Assembly (NCBI RefSeq): GCF_016755635.1
Contig: NZ_CP051500.1
Location: 1,178,001 to 1,242,000, forward strand
DNA: 64,000 nt
Reading direction: 5' to 3'
Source: Helicobacter pylori
Lineage (GTDB): Bacteria; Campylobacterota; Campylobacteria; Campylobacterales; Helicobacteraceae
Part shown: positions 38,607 to 58,583 of the stretch, piece by piece
Numbering within the stretch: position 1 is the stretch's first letter
Layout: each line of letters opens with the position of its first letter
The notes under the pieces: model-generated
Database searches by the model: none
Told to the model about the DNA's origin: nothing
The model's input: only the letters and a program-made list of their open reading frames with translations
Made by a program: the position numbers and the translations under genes

Positions 38607-39565
38607 CTATAACCATAACCCGCTTTTTCTACTTTCTTTTTCAGTATTAGCAGCTGCTTCTATTTCTTTATTAACATCAGCAAATATTTTTGAACGAACA
38701 AAAGGCTTTGAGAGGTTGAAAGGTGGGCTTGTGGGTCTAGTTTTAAATCCCTCATTTCAAGCATTTTAGCTTGAGCTTTAGAGCGTATTTTTAGATTTTC
38801 GTTTTGCCATTCTTCTGTAACATTAAAATCTCTAGGGTCTAGTTCTAAATAAGCGATAGAACTTGGTCTGTAAAAATTCACTTGTTTAGCGATAGCTTTT
38901 TGCGAATAGGGCAGAGATTCTAGCTCTTTTTGCAAATAAGCTATAAGCTCTTGCGTTTTTGATCCTCTTTGAGAGCGGGGTTGTTTAGAGCTTGGGAGGT
39001 GTTTTGGCTGGATAGGGGTTTGATTGGTTTTTGTGGGTTTAGGGGTTTTGCATTCAGCTTCTACTTCTATAGCAATACCACCCTTAATTCCTCCTTTTTT
39101 AATAAAGAATTGATTATGATTTTCTTGGCAATTTTGTTCTACGTATTTAATGAAATCTTTCTGTGTTTTAATGGTCTTTTGTTTTTCTTGTTCTAGTTCT
39201 ATCCCACTATTGTTTGCTCTATCCCTAGCATTTTCAGCTTCCTTTTGAGTTTCAGCCACTTCCTTTTTGGATTGATCATCAGCAAAACACACATTCATAA
39301 GCATGGCTGTTATCGTTGTTACACCTATTGCTGAATTAAACCATGAGTTAGGATGCGTTTTTAAATAATCATCCGCAGTCTTAACATTCCCGCATATCCA
39401 ATTGCTTTTTTTAATTTGTTTTTTTATCGAGTCTTTTATCGCTTCCCAAAAAGCAATCCCCATTATAGACATTCCCACATTCTTAAAAACTTTCTTTTCT
39501 TTTGCCGTTTTTCCTGATTTCATCATCATTGTTGCAAGCATTACTAAAACCCTTATAATAGGCAT
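38607..39565 (-). pseudogene. Hypothetical protein (HP1188-like), C-terminus probably frameshifted
   Basis: As read, 301 residues from ATG 39565 (ribosome site AAAGGA) to a stop at 38660. Two hydrophobic segments near the N-terminus (GMSIMGIAFWEAI and SAIGVTTITAMLMNVCFA), then a charged coiled-coil-like stretch (SKKEVAETQKEAENARDRAN), a Lys/Thr/Pro-rich linker and a C-terminal region. I recognise no domain. The next frame is open beyond the stop and reads hydrophilic protein (RPTSPPFNLSKPFVRSKIF, then ADVNKEIEAAANTEKESRKS) to a stop at 38607. One base lost in T4 at 38741-38744 or T5 at 38687-38691 would explain it. The gene may still make a shortened product. Confidence 0.6.
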
Positions 39566-39995
39566 TTAAATCCTTTCAAAAAAACAATCTCACTTTTCAA
39601 AATCTTATTATTGTAGTGTATATAGCCATATTTAATCGCTATTAAACGATTGGTTTGAAAAATTGTAAGGGCCAATCCAATCAGATTTTTCTAATCCATT
39701 CCAACAAAACTTGATACAAGTTTCCCTTATACCTTAAACTCACACCCTTTTAAATGGAATAATAGGCAATAACTCGCTAGCTAAACATTCACTCTCTGCT
39801 TGAGTGTAAGCCTTTCATTCCTTTTGACCTACCAAATACTAGCATTTCTCTCAATCAAGCCTTGAGAAATTCAATTACACCCTTGTTTAACATCGCAAGC
39901 AGTAACTTAAAGCTCTTTTTTAGAGATTGAGTTAGATTGATCCTTATCCTTAATTCAAGTGCATGCGCATTCATCTTTGTTATCTTTGAATAAAA
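39566..39995. other. 430-base spacer with no recognisable gene
   Basis: All frames are broken by stops. On the minus strand a patchy frame (REMLVFGRSKGMKGLHSSRE between stops, around 39770-39850) hints at a decayed gene, but I cannot assign it. It lies upstream of the unknown gene and downstream of asd. Confidence 0.35.
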
Positions 39996-41036
39996 TCAAG
40001 CGTTCTTAATGTAATGCAGAGCGATTTTGAGCGCGTTGGTGGCTGCCCCCACTCTTAATTGATCCGCCACGCAAAAGCCATGCAAAGTTTTCTTATCAAA
40101 CAAATCCTTCCTCAAGCGCCCTATAAAAGTGGTATCCGTGTGGCTCGCTTTTAAGGGCGTGGGATAAAGATTATGGCTAGGATCATCGCAAACAACCACG
40201 CTAGGGGCGTTTTTTAAAACTTCATAGACTTCTTTGAGATCGAATTCTTTTTCAAAAGCGATACTCAAACTCTCGCTATGGCTCCTCAATACCGGCACGC
40301 GCACGCAAGTCGCGCTGATAGGGAAATCCACGCCCATGATTTTATGGGTTTCATGCACCATTTTTAGCTCTTCTTTCGTGTAGCCATTCTCCTTAAAAGT
40401 ATCAATATGAGCGATCGCATTGAAAGCGATCGGATAAGCGAAAGCCCCGGCTCGCAAAACCTGGTTTAAATCAATAGCAGGGTCTTTTTCCAAACATTCT
40501 AAAGCGGTTTTTAACTCATTTTTTAAACTCTCTATGCCCTTATTCCCTGCCCCACTCACGGCTTGATAGGTGCTAACAATCACGCTTTTAATCTTAAAAT
40601 GAAGGTGTAAGGGGTTTAAAATCTGCGTCATTTGAATGGTAGAGCAATTAGGGTTAGCGATGATATTTAAAGGAGCGTTAAAAATTTCTTTAGCGTTGAT
40701 TTCAGGCACGACTAAAGGCACTTTTTTATCCAATCTAAAAAAGCTCGTGTTATCAACCACTAAGGCCGTTTTTGAAGCGCTTGTAGCAAATTCTTCGCTC
40801 ACGCTCCCCCCAGCGCTAAAAAAGGCGATGTCTATTTTTTCTTTTTCAAAAACTTCATGCGTGGTTTCTAAAATTTCATAGTCTTTATTGAAAGCTCTGA
40901 TCTTTTTACCAGCGCTCCTAGCGCTAGCGAGCGGGACAAATTTTTTAATTGGGAAAGAAGAATTTTCTAAACCTTTAATCAGCTCTTGGCCTACCGCCCC
41001 ACTAGCCCCGACAATAGCGACATTATAAGTCTTCAT
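39996..41036 (-). CDS. asd: Aspartate-semialdehyde dehydrogenase
   Basis: 346 residues from the Met of [19 protein letters not shown] at 41036, which has GGAG seven bases upstream; a frame seven codons longer exists but lacks this. It reduces aspartyl phosphate to aspartate semialdehyde, the branch point to lysine/diaminopimelate, threonine and methionine. NADP-binding GASGAVG, catalytic Cys in [10 protein letters not shown], and the C-terminal [11 protein letters not shown] match the family. Its start lies inside the end of hisS (14-base overlap). Confidence 0.96.
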   Translation of the reverse strand: MKTYNVAIVGASGAVGQELIKGLENSSFPIKKFVPLASARSAGKKIRAFNKDYEILETTHEVFEKEKIDIAFFSAGGSVSEEFATSASKTALVVDNTSFFRLDKKVPLVVPEINAKEIFNAPLNIIANPNCSTIQMTQILNPLHLHFKIKSVIVSTYQAVSGAGNKGIESLKNELKTALECLEKDPAIDLNQVLRAGAFAYPIAFNAIAHIDTFKENGYTKEELKMVHETHKIMGVDFPISATCVRVPVLRSHSESLSIAFEKEFDLKEVYEVLKNAPSVVVCDDPSHNLYPTPLKASHTDTTFIGRLRKDLFDKKTLHGFCVADQLRVGAATNALKIALHYIKNA

Positions 41037-42351
41037 CGTTTTCTCCAATGATTTCAAGGGCTTTTAAAAAACTCAAGCAATTCAACTGCATGCCTGAATG
41101 CATGTTTTTCAAGCTTAAAGTTTCGCTTTTAAATTCTTCTTCGCCAATGACAGCCACAAACTCATGCCCCTTATGGTTAGCATAAGAAAAGGGTTTTTTG
41201 ATTTTTTGAGCTTCTGGATAGACTTCGCTAAAAATCCCGCTTTGCCTTAAAGACTCCGCTAAGCGGTTGGCGTAAGAAAAATACTCTTCATGCATGCAAG
41301 CGATTAAGACTTTGGCTTGGGTGGAGCGCTCGTCTAATAATTGCATTTCACTCAAAGCCACAATCAATCGATCAATCCCAATAGAAGCCCCTACCCCTTG
41401 TAAATTTTCTTTAGAAAAATTTTTAGTCAAATGATCATAACGCCCCCCAGAACACACGCTCCCTAAAGACTTCATGTCATTAAGCGTGGTTTCATACACA
41501 ATCCCTGTATAATACCCTAAGCCCCTAGCGATAGAAAAATCAATTTTATACAGGTTTTGAGAAATTTGCAAATCCCCTAGCAACTGGTATAGCCTTTCTA
41601 AATCCTGTATGCCTTTTTTTAGATTTTCATTATAGTCTTTCAAATAAGCAATTTTTTCAAAAAATTCCGCATGGCTTAAATCGTTTTGTTTGATTTGAAC
41701 CATTTCTAAAAGCTCTTTAATGGTGTTTGAATTCAAATCGCACTCTTTTTTTAATTCTTCTTCAACCCCATTCAAGCCAATTTTTTCTAATTTATCCACA
41801 ATGCGCAACACTTCATTCACTTGAGCAATGCCAAAATATTCGCATATCCCGTTCAAAATTTTCCTGTGGTTGATAGAGACGCAAAAATCTTCTAAATCCA
41901 AGGCTTTTAAAGAAGCGATGATCACTTGAATGATCTCAGCATCGCACACCAAGCTCTCGCTCCCTATAAAATCAAAATCGCATTGCGTAAATTCCCTATA
42001 ACGCCCTTTTTGTGCCCTTTCGCCCCTAAAGACATTGCCTATGGCGTAGCGTTTAAAGGGCATGCCTAATATTTGGTGGTGCAAAGAAACAAAGCGGGCT
42101 AATGGCACGGTCAAATCAAACCTTAAAGCCACATCCCTATCCCCATGGTCTTTAAAACGATAAATTTCTTTTTGAATATCGCTGCTCGCATCAGGTAGTA
42201 GCACTTCAGCGTATTCCAAATGAGGGGTTTCAATCGGCACAAAACCAAAACTTTGAAACACGAGTGAAACTTTAGCGAGCAACTGGGCTTTTTGTATCGC
42301 ATCTTTAGGCAAGCGGTCTTTAAACCCGCTCAACACTTTAGGGGTAATCAT
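41023..42351 (-). CDS. hisS: Histidyl-tRNA synthetase
   Basis: 442 residues, class II aaRS. Motif 2 region [20 protein letters not shown], the HisRS-specific [13 protein letters not shown] and GGRYD, and motif 3 [11 protein letters not shown] are all present. It charges tRNA-His with histidine in the cytosol. It diverges from waaF by 61 bases, and its last codons contain the ribosome site of asd, so the two are coupled. Confidence 0.97.
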   Translation of the reverse strand: MITPKVLSGFKDRLPKDAIQKAQLLAKVSLVFQSFGFVPIETPHLEYAEVLLPDASSDIQKEIYRFKDHGDRDVALRFDLTVPLARFVSLHHQILGMPFKRYAIGNVFRGERAQKGRYREFTQCDFDFIGSESLVCDAEIIQVIIASLKALDLEDFCVSINHRKILNGICEYFGIAQVNEVLRIVDKLEKIGLNGVEEELKKECDLNSNTIKELLEMVQIKQNDLSHAEFFEKIAYLKDYNENLKKGIQDLERLYQLLGDLQISQNLYKIDFSIARGLGYYTGIVYETTLNDMKSLGSVCSGGRYDHLTKNFSKENLQGVGASIGIDRLIVALSEMQLLDERSTQAKVLIACMHEEYFSYANRLAESLRQSGIFSEVYPEAQKIKKPFSYANHKGHEFVAVIGEEEFKSETLSLKNMHSGMQLNCLSFLKALEIIGENDEDL

Positions 42352-42412
42352 TCCATTTCCTTGTATTTGTATGCTAAAATTTTAGCTTAAAATCTTTAAA
42401 AAAGGGCTATTG

Positions 42413-43462
42413 ATGAGCGTAAATGCGCCCAAACGCATGCGTATTTTATTGCGTTTGCCTAATTGGTTAGGCGATGGGGTGATGGCAAGCTCGCTTTTTT
42501 ACACCCTTAAACACCACTACCCTAACGCGCATTTTATCTTAGTGGGCCCACAAATCACTTGCGAACTTTTCAAAAAAGATGAAAAAATAGAAGCCGTTTT
42601 TATAGACGACACCAAAAAATCCTTTTTCAGGCTGCTAGCCACTCACAAACTCGCTCAAAAAATAGGGCGTTGCGATATAGCGATCACCTTAAACAACCAT
42701 TTTTATTCCGCTTTTTTGCTCTATGCGACAAAAACGCCTATTCGCATCGGTTTTGCTCAATTTTTTCGTTCTTTGTTCCTTAGCCATGCGGTAATTTCTG
42801 CCCCTAAAGACTATCATCAAGTGGAAAAGTATTGCTTTTTATTTTCGCAATTTTTAAAAAAAGAATTGGATAAAAAAAGCGTTTTGCCCTTAAAACTGGC
42901 CTTTAACCTCCCCACTCACACCCCAAACACCCCTAAAAAAATCGGCTTTAACCCTAGCGCAAGCTATGGGAGTGCGAAAAGATGGCCAGCTTCTTATTAC
43001 GCTGAAGTTGCGGCTGCTTTGTTAGAAAAAGGGCATGAAATTTATTTTTTTGGGGCTAAAGAAGATACTATCGTTTCTGAAGAAATTTTAAAACTCATCA
43101 AAGGCTTGTTAAAAAACCCCTTATTATCCCACAACGCTTACAATCTGTGCGGGAAAACAAGCATTGAAGAATTGATAGAGTGCATCGCTGTTTTAGATTT
43201 ATTCATCACTAACGATAGCGGCCCTATGCATGTGGCTACTAGCACACAAACCCCCCTAATCGCTCTTTTTGGCCCCACTGATGAAAAAGAGACTCGCCCC
43301 TATAAAGCTCAAAAAACGATTGTGTTGAACCACCATTTAAGCTGTTCGCCTTGCAAGAAACGAGTTTGCCCCTTAAAGAATGAAAAAAACCATTTGTGCA
43401 TGCGATCTATCACGCCCCTTGAAGTCCTTCAAGCCACTCACATTCTTTTAGAAGAGGGTTAA
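42413..43462 (+). CDS. waaF: ADP-heptose:LPS heptosyltransferase II
   Basis: 349 residues from ATG 42413 (AAAGGG seven bases upstream); a TTG lies one codon before. Glycosyltransferase family 9. RILLRLPNWLGDGVMAS at the N-terminus and the donor-binding NDSGPMHVATSTQTPLIALF with GPTDEKETRPY are diagnostic. It adds the second L-glycero-D-manno-heptose to the lipopolysaccharide inner core at the inner membrane. Often written rfaF. Confidence 0.95.
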   Translation: MSVNAPKRMRILLRLPNWLGDGVMASSLFYTLKHHYPNAHFILVGPQITCELFKKDEKIEAVFIDDTKKSFFRLLATHKLAQKIGRCDIAITLNNHFYSAFLLYATKTPIRIGFAQFFRSLFLSHAVISAPKDYHQVEKYCFLFSQFLKKELDKKSVLPLKLAFNLPTHTPNTPKKIGFNPSASYGSAKRWPASYYAEVAAALLEKGHEIYFFGAKEDTIVSEEILKLIKGLLKNPLLSHNAYNLCGKTSIEELIECIAVLDLFITNDSGPMHVATSTQTPLIALFGPTDEKETRPYKAQKTIVLNHHLSCSPCKKRVCPLKNEKNHLCMRSITPLEVLQATHILLEEG

Positions 43463-43553
43463 ACGCCTTTCATGGGCTTTTTTTAAAAACGCGACGATAT
43501 TGATAACACTCTATATATAAAAGATTTAAAAAGTAGAATCGACAAAGCAGTTT

Positions 43554-43582
43554 AAAGAAAGCGTTTTGAAAACGCTTTCTTT
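43554..43582. terminator. Strong bidirectional terminator between waaF and the Lys-rich gene
   Basis: Perfect 14-bp inverted repeat AAAGAAAGCGTTTT-G-AAAACGCTTTCTTT. It lies between the convergent 3' ends of waaF and the next minus-strand gene. Confidence 0.85.
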
Positions 43583-43595
43583 GGAGACAAAGCCA

Positions 43596-43871
43596 TTAGG
43601 CCACTGAGTTTTTAGGTTTTTTGGCGTCTTTTTTATCTTTGTGAGCCACTAATTGAGAGCTTAACTCAGGTTTTTTGGCGTCTTTTTTATCTTTGTGAGC
43701 CACTAATTGAGAGCTTAACTCAGGTTTTTTGGCGTCTTTTTTATCTTTGTGAGCCACGACTAATTCTGTGCTAAATTTAGGTTTTTTAGCATCTTTTTTG
43801 TCGTTTTGAGCGTATGCAGAACTCACTGCCAAAACTGATAACAAAACACCTGTCAAGATTTGCTTTTTCAT
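43596..43871 (-). CDS. Small secreted Lys-rich repeat protein (HP1192-like)
   Basis: 91 residues from ATG 43871 (AAGGAG seven bases upstream); the frame extends further upstream without support. A signal peptide ends at about Ala21 (SSAYA). The 70-residue mature part is almost wholly an 18-residue tandem repeat, consensus KDKKDAKKPELSSQLVAH, three to four units. The homologue is annotated in strain 26695 as a secreted protein involved in flagellar motility; I cannot confirm that from sequence. It is strongly basic and likely unfolded, possibly binding an acidic partner. Confidence 0.85.
   Translation of the reverse strand: MKKQILTGVLLSVLAVSSAYAQNDKKDAKKPKFSTELVVAHKDKKDAKKPELSSQLVAHKDKKDAKKPELSSQLVAHKDKKDAKKPKNSVA
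43617..43835 (-). repeat. 54-bp tandem repeat in the Lys-rich gene
   Basis: The block TTTTTTGGCGTCTTTTTTAT recurs at 43617, 43671 and 43725 (spacing 54, nearly identical), with a diverged fourth copy at 43782 (spacing 57). All spacings keep the frame. Confidence 0.9.
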
Positions 43872-43903
43872 ACGAAAACTCCTTGTGATGATCTTAAAAG
43901 CGA

Positions 43904-43962
43904 GAGAATTATATTTCTCAAAAGTAAACGAATAGAAACCAATCAAATTTTTGATTGGTTTG
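43904..43962 (-). promoter_or_regulatory. Promoter with palindromes upstream of the Lys-rich gene
   Basis: On the minus strand TATAAT (43908-43913) lies inside GAGAAATATAATTCTC, an inverted repeat GAGAA/TTCTC. Just beyond the -35 position is a perfect 12-bp palindrome, AAACCAATCAAA-TT-TTTGATTGGTTT at 43937-43962. No T run follows it on the plus strand, so an operator or mRNA-barrier role is as likely as a terminator. Confidence 0.5.
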
Positions 43963-44030
43963 GTGGTTTTGCTACCTTAAAAAAACTATAATACAAAAAA
44001 CTTGATAAATTATCTTTGGTTTTAGAAAGT

Positions 44031-44059
44031 TTGACAAAAATTAAGATTACGGTTATACT
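44031..44059 (+). promoter_or_regulatory. Consensus-like promoter of the aldo-keto reductase gene
   Basis: TTGACA (44031-44036), 17-base spacer, TATACT (44054-44059). A full -35 box is uncommon in H. pylori promoters. Ribosome site AAGGAG follows seven bases before the ATG. Confidence 0.65.
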
Positions 44060-44089
44060 GAAAAAACAATGTGAAATCAAGGAGTTTGT

Positions 44090-45079
<990 letters not shown>

Positions 45080-45107
45080 AAGTATTGGGTATTTATAATT
45101 GCATTGG

Positions 45108-45121
45108 CTCTTTTAAAAGAG
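45108..45121 (+). terminator. Hairpin after the aldo-keto reductase gene
   Basis: CTCTTTTAAAAGAG palindrome followed at a distance by GTGTTTTTA. Weak terminator. Confidence 0.4.
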
Positions 45122-45596
45122 GTCAGTGTGTTTTTATCCCCCTGACAAACTTTTTAAGGCGTTTTAACAAGGCTTTGTTTTAATAAAAAATTGATTATAA
45201 AAATTTGAAAAATACCAAAAAGCGTTTTTTGAGATTGAATACAAAAGAGTTTGTCGTTAGTCAAGCAAAATTTCTTGTAAGGCGGTCTATGAATTAGGGG
45301 ATTTTTAAAGAGCATTGCTACAAAACACCTCCTAACCCCTTAAGAAAACGAATTCCACCATGAAATAAAATCTAAAACGATTAAACGAAGCAACCAAAAC
45401 CCCATTTTTTAAAAAATTAAAAAATTTTAGTTACTCCTATTTGACAAGACATAGAGCCAAAAATCAATCTTATAGCAAAAAAGGCAATTAGAGAGATAAA
45501 AAGGGATAAAAACACTCAAAAAGCCTTTTTAAATCCAAAAGAAAAAAGTTTAATAGCGCCTACAACACCCTCTCACAAGAGAGCGTTATAATCAAA
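45122..45596. other. Spacer between the aldo-keto reductase gene and fusA
   Basis: No gene is supported. It holds repeat copy B (45238-45425) and, next to the fusA stop, a CTCTCACAAGAGAG hairpin near 45571-45584 that may end the long ribosomal operon. Confidence 0.55.
45238..45425. repeat. Dispersed ~185-bp intergenic repeat, copy B
   Basis: It matches 7907-8090 in ordered blocks: AATACAAAAGAGTTTG, CGTTAGTCAAG, TTAGGGGATT, ACCTCCT, AAATAAAATCTAAAA, CCCCATTTT and an A-rich end. Both copies lie between convergent gene ends and have the same orientation. Confidence 0.6.
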
Positions 45597-47675
45597 TCAA
45601 CCCTTACGCTTTTCTACAATTTCCTTAGCGATATTGCTAGGCACTTCGCCATAATGATCAAACTCCATAGAGTAAGTCCCACGCCCTTGAGTGGCTGATC
45701 GTAAATCCGTAGAATAACCAAACATTTCCACCAACGGCACAAAAGCGTTCACGATTTTCAAACCTAATCGGTCGTCCATAGAATTGATTTGCCCTCTTCT
45801 TCTATTCAAATCGCCAATCACATCGCCCATGTATTCTTCAGGGACTTCCACTTCCACTTTCATCATAGGCTCTAGTAAAACCGGGTTAGCCGCGCGACTC
45901 GCTTCTTTAAACGCCATAGAGCCAGCGATTTTAAACGCCATTTCTGAAGAATCCACATCATGGTAACTCCCATCATAAAGGGTAACTTTAAAATCCACCA
46001 CCGGATAGCCTGCCAAAACGCCATTTTGCATCGCTTCTTGGATACCCTTATCCACCGCAGGGATATATTCTTTAGGGATCACGCCCCCAGAAATTTCATT
46101 CACAAATTCATACCCACTGCCAGGCTCTTTAGGCTCAAGCTTGATAAACACATGCCCGTATTGCCCACGACCACCGCTTTGCTTAGCGTATTTATGCTCT
46201 TTGCTCACGCTTGAGCGGATAGTCTCTCTAAAGGCGACTTGCGGCTGACCGATTTCAGCTTCCACCTTAAATTCTCTCTTCAATCTATCCACGATGATTT
46301 CTAGGTGCAATTCACCCATACCGCCAATGAGGGTTTGCCCGGTTTCTTCTTGAGTCATCACCCTAAAGCTTGGATCTTCTTCAGCGAGCTTGCCTAACGC
46401 TACGCCCATTTTTTCCTGGTCTGCTTTCGTTTTAGGCTCCACAGCGATGTGAATGACCGGCTCAGGAAATTCCATCCTCTCTAAAACAACCGCATTTTTC
46501 TCATCGCAAAGCGTGTCCCCAGTTAGCGTGTCTTTCAGGCCCACAAACGCACAAATCTCACCCGCATAAACTTCTTTAATGTCTTCCCTCTTGTTGGAGT
46601 GCATTTTAAGCAGTCTTCCCACACGCTCTTTTTTGTCTTTGGTGGAGTTATACACATAGCTACCGGACTCTAGCTTGCCGCGATACACGCGCACAAAAGT
46701 GAGTTGGCCCACAAAAGGATCCGTCATGATTTTAAACGCCAAACCGGCAAACTCGCCATCATCGCTGGATTTCACAAAAACTTCTTCTTCGGTTTTTGGA
46801 TCAATCCCCTTAATATCCACAACCTCTGTGGGCGCTGGCAAGTAATCAATGACCGCGTCTAATAAAGTCTGCACGCCTTTATTTTTAAAAGAAGAACCAC
46901 AAAGCATAGGGATAAGGCTCATGTTCAAACAACCTGTTTTAATGCCTTTTTTGATTTCTTCAACGCTTAATTCCTCACCGCCCAAATACTTTTCCATCAA
47001 GGCTTCATCTTGCTCGGCTACGGCTTCTACAAGCTTTTCTCGGTATTGTTTAGCCTTTTCTAACAAATCGCTAGGGATTTCTTCCACATCGTATTTGGCC
47101 CCCATGGTTTCATTATTCCAAACAATCGCTTTCATTTGGACTAAATCAATCACACCAATGAAAGTGTCTTCAGCCCCAATAGGGATATTAATAGGCACAG
47201 GATTGGCTTTCAAGCGTTGCTTAATCTGGTTTTCTACATTATAGAAATTCGCCCCAATCCTATCCATTTTATTGACAAAAACAATCCTAGGCACGCCGTA
47301 TTTATTCGCTTGACGCCACACGGTCTCGCTTTGAGGCTGCACGCCCCCAACCGAGCAAAACACCGAAACCGCGCCATCTAGCACGCGCATGGATCGTTCC
47401 ACTTCAATAGTGAAATCCACATGCCCTGGGGTGTCAATCAAATTGATTTGGTGATCCTTCCAAAAACAAGTCGTTGCTGCAGAAGTGATCGTGATCCCTC
47501 TTTCTTTTTCTTGCTCCATCCAATCCATTGTCGCCGCGCCGTCATGCACTTCGCCAATCTTATGGCTCACGCCTGTATAGAATAAAATCCTTTCAGAAGT
47601 GGTGGTTTTCCCGGCATCAATGTGAGCGGCGATACCGATATTCCTGATCCTATTTAATGGGGTTCTTCTAGCCAT
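45597..47675 (-). CDS. fusA: Elongation factor G
   Basis: 692 residues from the Met of [20 protein letters not shown] at 47675, with GGAG five bases upstream; a frame six codons longer overlaps rpsG but lacks support. GTPase motifs: [26 protein letters not shown]. It drives translocation of tRNA and mRNA on the ribosome and helps recycling. Last gene of the rif/str block, just after rpsG. Confidence 0.98.
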   Translation of the reverse strand: MARRTPLNRIRNIGIAAHIDAGKTTTSERILFYTGVSHKIGEVHDGAATMDWMEQEKERGITITSAATTCFWKDHQINLIDTPGHVDFTIEVERSMRVLDGAVSVFCSVGGVQPQSETVWRQANKYGVPRIVFVNKMDRIGANFYNVENQIKQRLKANPVPINIPIGAEDTFIGVIDLVQMKAIVWNNETMGAKYDVEEIPSDLLEKAKQYREKLVEAVAEQDEALMEKYLGGEELSVEEIKKGIKTGCLNMSLIPMLCGSSFKNKGVQTLLDAVIDYLPAPTEVVDIKGIDPKTEEEVFVKSSDDGEFAGLAFKIMTDPFVGQLTFVRVYRGKLESGSYVYNSTKDKKERVGRLLKMHSNKREDIKEVYAGEICAFVGLKDTLTGDTLCDEKNAVVLERMEFPEPVIHIAVEPKTKADQEKMGVALGKLAEEDPSFRVMTQEETGQTLIGGMGELHLEIIVDRLKREFKVEAEIGQPQVAFRETIRSSVSKEHKYAKQSGGRGQYGHVFIKLEPKEPGSGYEFVNEISGGVIPKEYIPAVDKGIQEAMQNGVLAGYPVVDFKVTLYDGSYHDVDSSEMAFKIAGSMAFKEASRAANPVLLEPMMKVEVEVPEEYMGDVIGDLNRRRGQINSMDDRLGLKIVNAFVPLVEMFGYSTDLRSATQGRGTYSMEFDHYGEVPSNIAKEIVEKRKG

Positions 47676-47686
47676 TCTAACTCCAA

Positions 47687-48169
<483 letters not shown>

Positions 48170-48577
48170 TTATTTTTTCTTGTTGTCTGTTGCTTTCTTG
48201 TCGGTTGCTTTAGCTTTTTTAGTTCCGTATTTAGAGCGTGAAACCGTTCTTTTATTGACCCCTGCAGTGTCTAAAGCGCCACGAACGATGTGGTATTTCA
48301 CACCGGGTAAATCCTTAACCCTACCCCCGCGCACTAACACAATGGAGTGTTCTTGCAAGTTATGCCCTTCACCAGGGATATAACTGATCACTTCAAATTT
48401 ACTGGTCAAACGGACCTTAGCGACCTTTCTTAAAGCCGAGTTAGGCTTTTTGGGGGTAGTCGTATAAACCCTAGTACAAACCCCTCTTCTTTGAGGGCAT
48501 TCCACTAATGCAGGTGATTTCGTTTTTTTAACCACCTTTTTCCTTTCTTTTCTAATCAACTGATTGATAGTAGGCAC
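48170..48577 (-). CDS. rpsL: 30S ribosomal protein S12
   Basis: 135 residues. [31 protein letters not shown] and [15 protein letters not shown] identify S12, part of the decoding centre. The Lys residues of TPKKPNS and GGRVKDLPG, where streptomycin resistance mutations arise, are wild type. The C-terminus carries an extra Lys/Asp/Thr-rich tail ([12 protein letters not shown]) common in epsilonproteobacteria. It is 87 bases after rpoBC. Confidence 0.97.
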   Translation of the reverse strand: MPTINQLIRKERKKVVKKTKSPALVECPQRRGVCTRVYTTTPKKPNSALRKVAKVRLTSKFEVISYIPGEGHNLQEHSIVLVRGGRVKDLPGVKYHIVRGALDTAGVNKRTVSRSKYGTKKAKATDKKATDNKKK

Positions 48578-48664
48578 TATTTTTCCTTATTCTAAAAATT
48601 TAAAACTAAAAGTTCCCCCATTTTACCCTAATTTTTCTTTTAAAAATCTTAACCGATTTTTTTG

Positions 48665-57340
<8,676 letters not shown>

Positions 57341-57527
57341 TCAAGCCTTTAATCAAAAATTTTGAGTTATTTAATGCATTAATTCAAGTAAGCATTGCAA
57401 AAGGATCTTTAAACTTTAGAACCATCCATGATAAAAATACCAAAAACCCACCTGCAATACTAACCATTTTAGGCCACACGCTCACAAACAAAATCATGGA
57501 GCAAGATCATCTGCCACGCTAGAGCAG

Positions 57528-57549
57528 AGAAAGGCGCAAAGGCCTTTCT
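57528..57549 (-). promoter_or_regulatory. Hairpin in the rplL-rpoBC spacer (possible attenuator)
   Basis: AGAAAGGC/GCCTTTCT, an 8-bp stem starting about ten bases after rplL, without a T run. The 223-base spacer before rpoBC is the largest within the operon; in E. coli an attenuator and RNase III site occupy the same place. Confidence 0.5.
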
Positions 57550-57560
57550 GTCTTTAAGTC

Positions 57561-57938
57561 TTACTTGACTTCAACCTTAGCGCCCACTTCTTCAAGTTTC
57601 TTCTTGATGGTTTCAGCTTCTTCTTTATTCACGCCCTCTTTAAGCACATGAGGGGTTTTTTCGGTAGCGTCTTTAGCTTCTTTCAGGCCAAGCCCGGTGA
57701 TTTCACGAACCACTTTAATCACCTTAATTTTTTCAGCACCGCTATCGGCTAAAATCACATTAAATTCGGTTTTTTCTTCGCTCTCAGCCGCTGCACCACC
57801 GGCTACAGCCGCACCGGCTACGACCGTTGGAGTCGCGCTCACGCCAAATTTTTCCTCAAACATTTTAACCAATTCAGAAAGCTCTAAAACGCTCAATGAA
57901 CCAATATACTCTAACACTTCTTCTTTTGAAATTGCCAT
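57561..57938 (-). CDS. rplL: 50S ribosomal protein L7/L12
   Basis: 125 residues from ATG 57938 ([13 protein letters not shown]), with AAGGA seven bases upstream. N-terminal dimer helices, an Ala/Gly-rich hinge ([18 protein letters not shown]) and the C-terminal domain [20 protein letters not shown] that recruits translation GTPases. It forms the ribosome stalk with L10 encoded upstream. Confidence 0.97.
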   Translation of the reverse strand: MAISKEEVLEYIGSLSVLELSELVKMFEEKFGVSATPTVVAGAAVAGGAAAESEEKTEFNVILADSGAEKIKVIKVVREITGLGLKEAKDATEKTPHVLKEGVNKEEAETIKKKLEEVGAKVEVK

Positions 57939-57980
57939 AATCCAATCCTTCAAATTTTTTTAAATTAAGCCGTAAGGCTC

Positions 57981-58475
57981 TTAGTTTTCTTCTTTCGCTT
58001 TACGCAAATTGTCTAAACCGGTCACAAAATAACGCGCCGGAGCCGTCCAAACAGAAAGCAACATTCCCATAAGCTCTTCTTTGCTTGGGAGTTTTGAAAC
58101 CGCTTCCACATGAGCTACGCTAACGCTTTCTTTATCAAACAAGCCCGCTTTCAACACAAAGTGATCTTTATGCTCTTTTTGGAAATCAAACACGAGTTTA
58201 GAGAGAGCGATTTGATCATCGCCCCACAAAAACACATTGGTTTCTTTCAAATCCAAATCAGCGCAACCCGCTTCTTTCATGGCAATATGAGCAAGCGTGT
58301 TTTTAATCACTTGCACTTTAATGCCTTGAATGCAAGCCTTATTCCTTAAAGCTTCCAACTTTTTCACGCTAAGACCCTTATAATCGCAAATTAAAAGGGC
58401 TTTGGCATCTGCAAATTGCGACTTTAAGTTAGCGACTAGCTCTACTTTATACTGCCTTTGATGTTGTTTTTGCAT
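57981..58475 (-). CDS. rplJ: 50S ribosomal protein L10
   Basis: 164 residues. [15 protein letters not shown] and [11 protein letters not shown] are L10 motifs; the C-terminal helix ([20 protein letters not shown]) holds L7/L12 dimers. In other bacteria L10 represses its own mRNA; the 108-base leader before it could hold such a site. Followed by rplL. Confidence 0.96.
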   Translation of the reverse strand: MQKQHQRQYKVELVANLKSQFADAKALLICDYKGLSVKKLEALRNKACIQGIKVQVIKNTLAHIAMKEAGCADLDLKETNVFLWGDDQIALSKLVFDFQKEHKDHFVLKAGLFDKESVSVAHVEAVSKLPSKEELMGMLLSVWTAPARYFVTGLDNLRKAKEEN

Positions 58476-58583
58476 CTTTTCCTCCTTTCTAGACTAGACC
58501 TCTGCAAGATTATCTTTTTAAAAAAGAAATTTTAAGCTTTTTAGCTCTTACGATCTTCAGCCTAAGATTAAAAACTCCTAACG

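Noticed and set aside
43872..43946. 25-residue N-terminal extension of the Lys-rich protein
   Set aside because: It would bury the signal peptide and lies upstream of the good AAGGAG site and across the -10 box.
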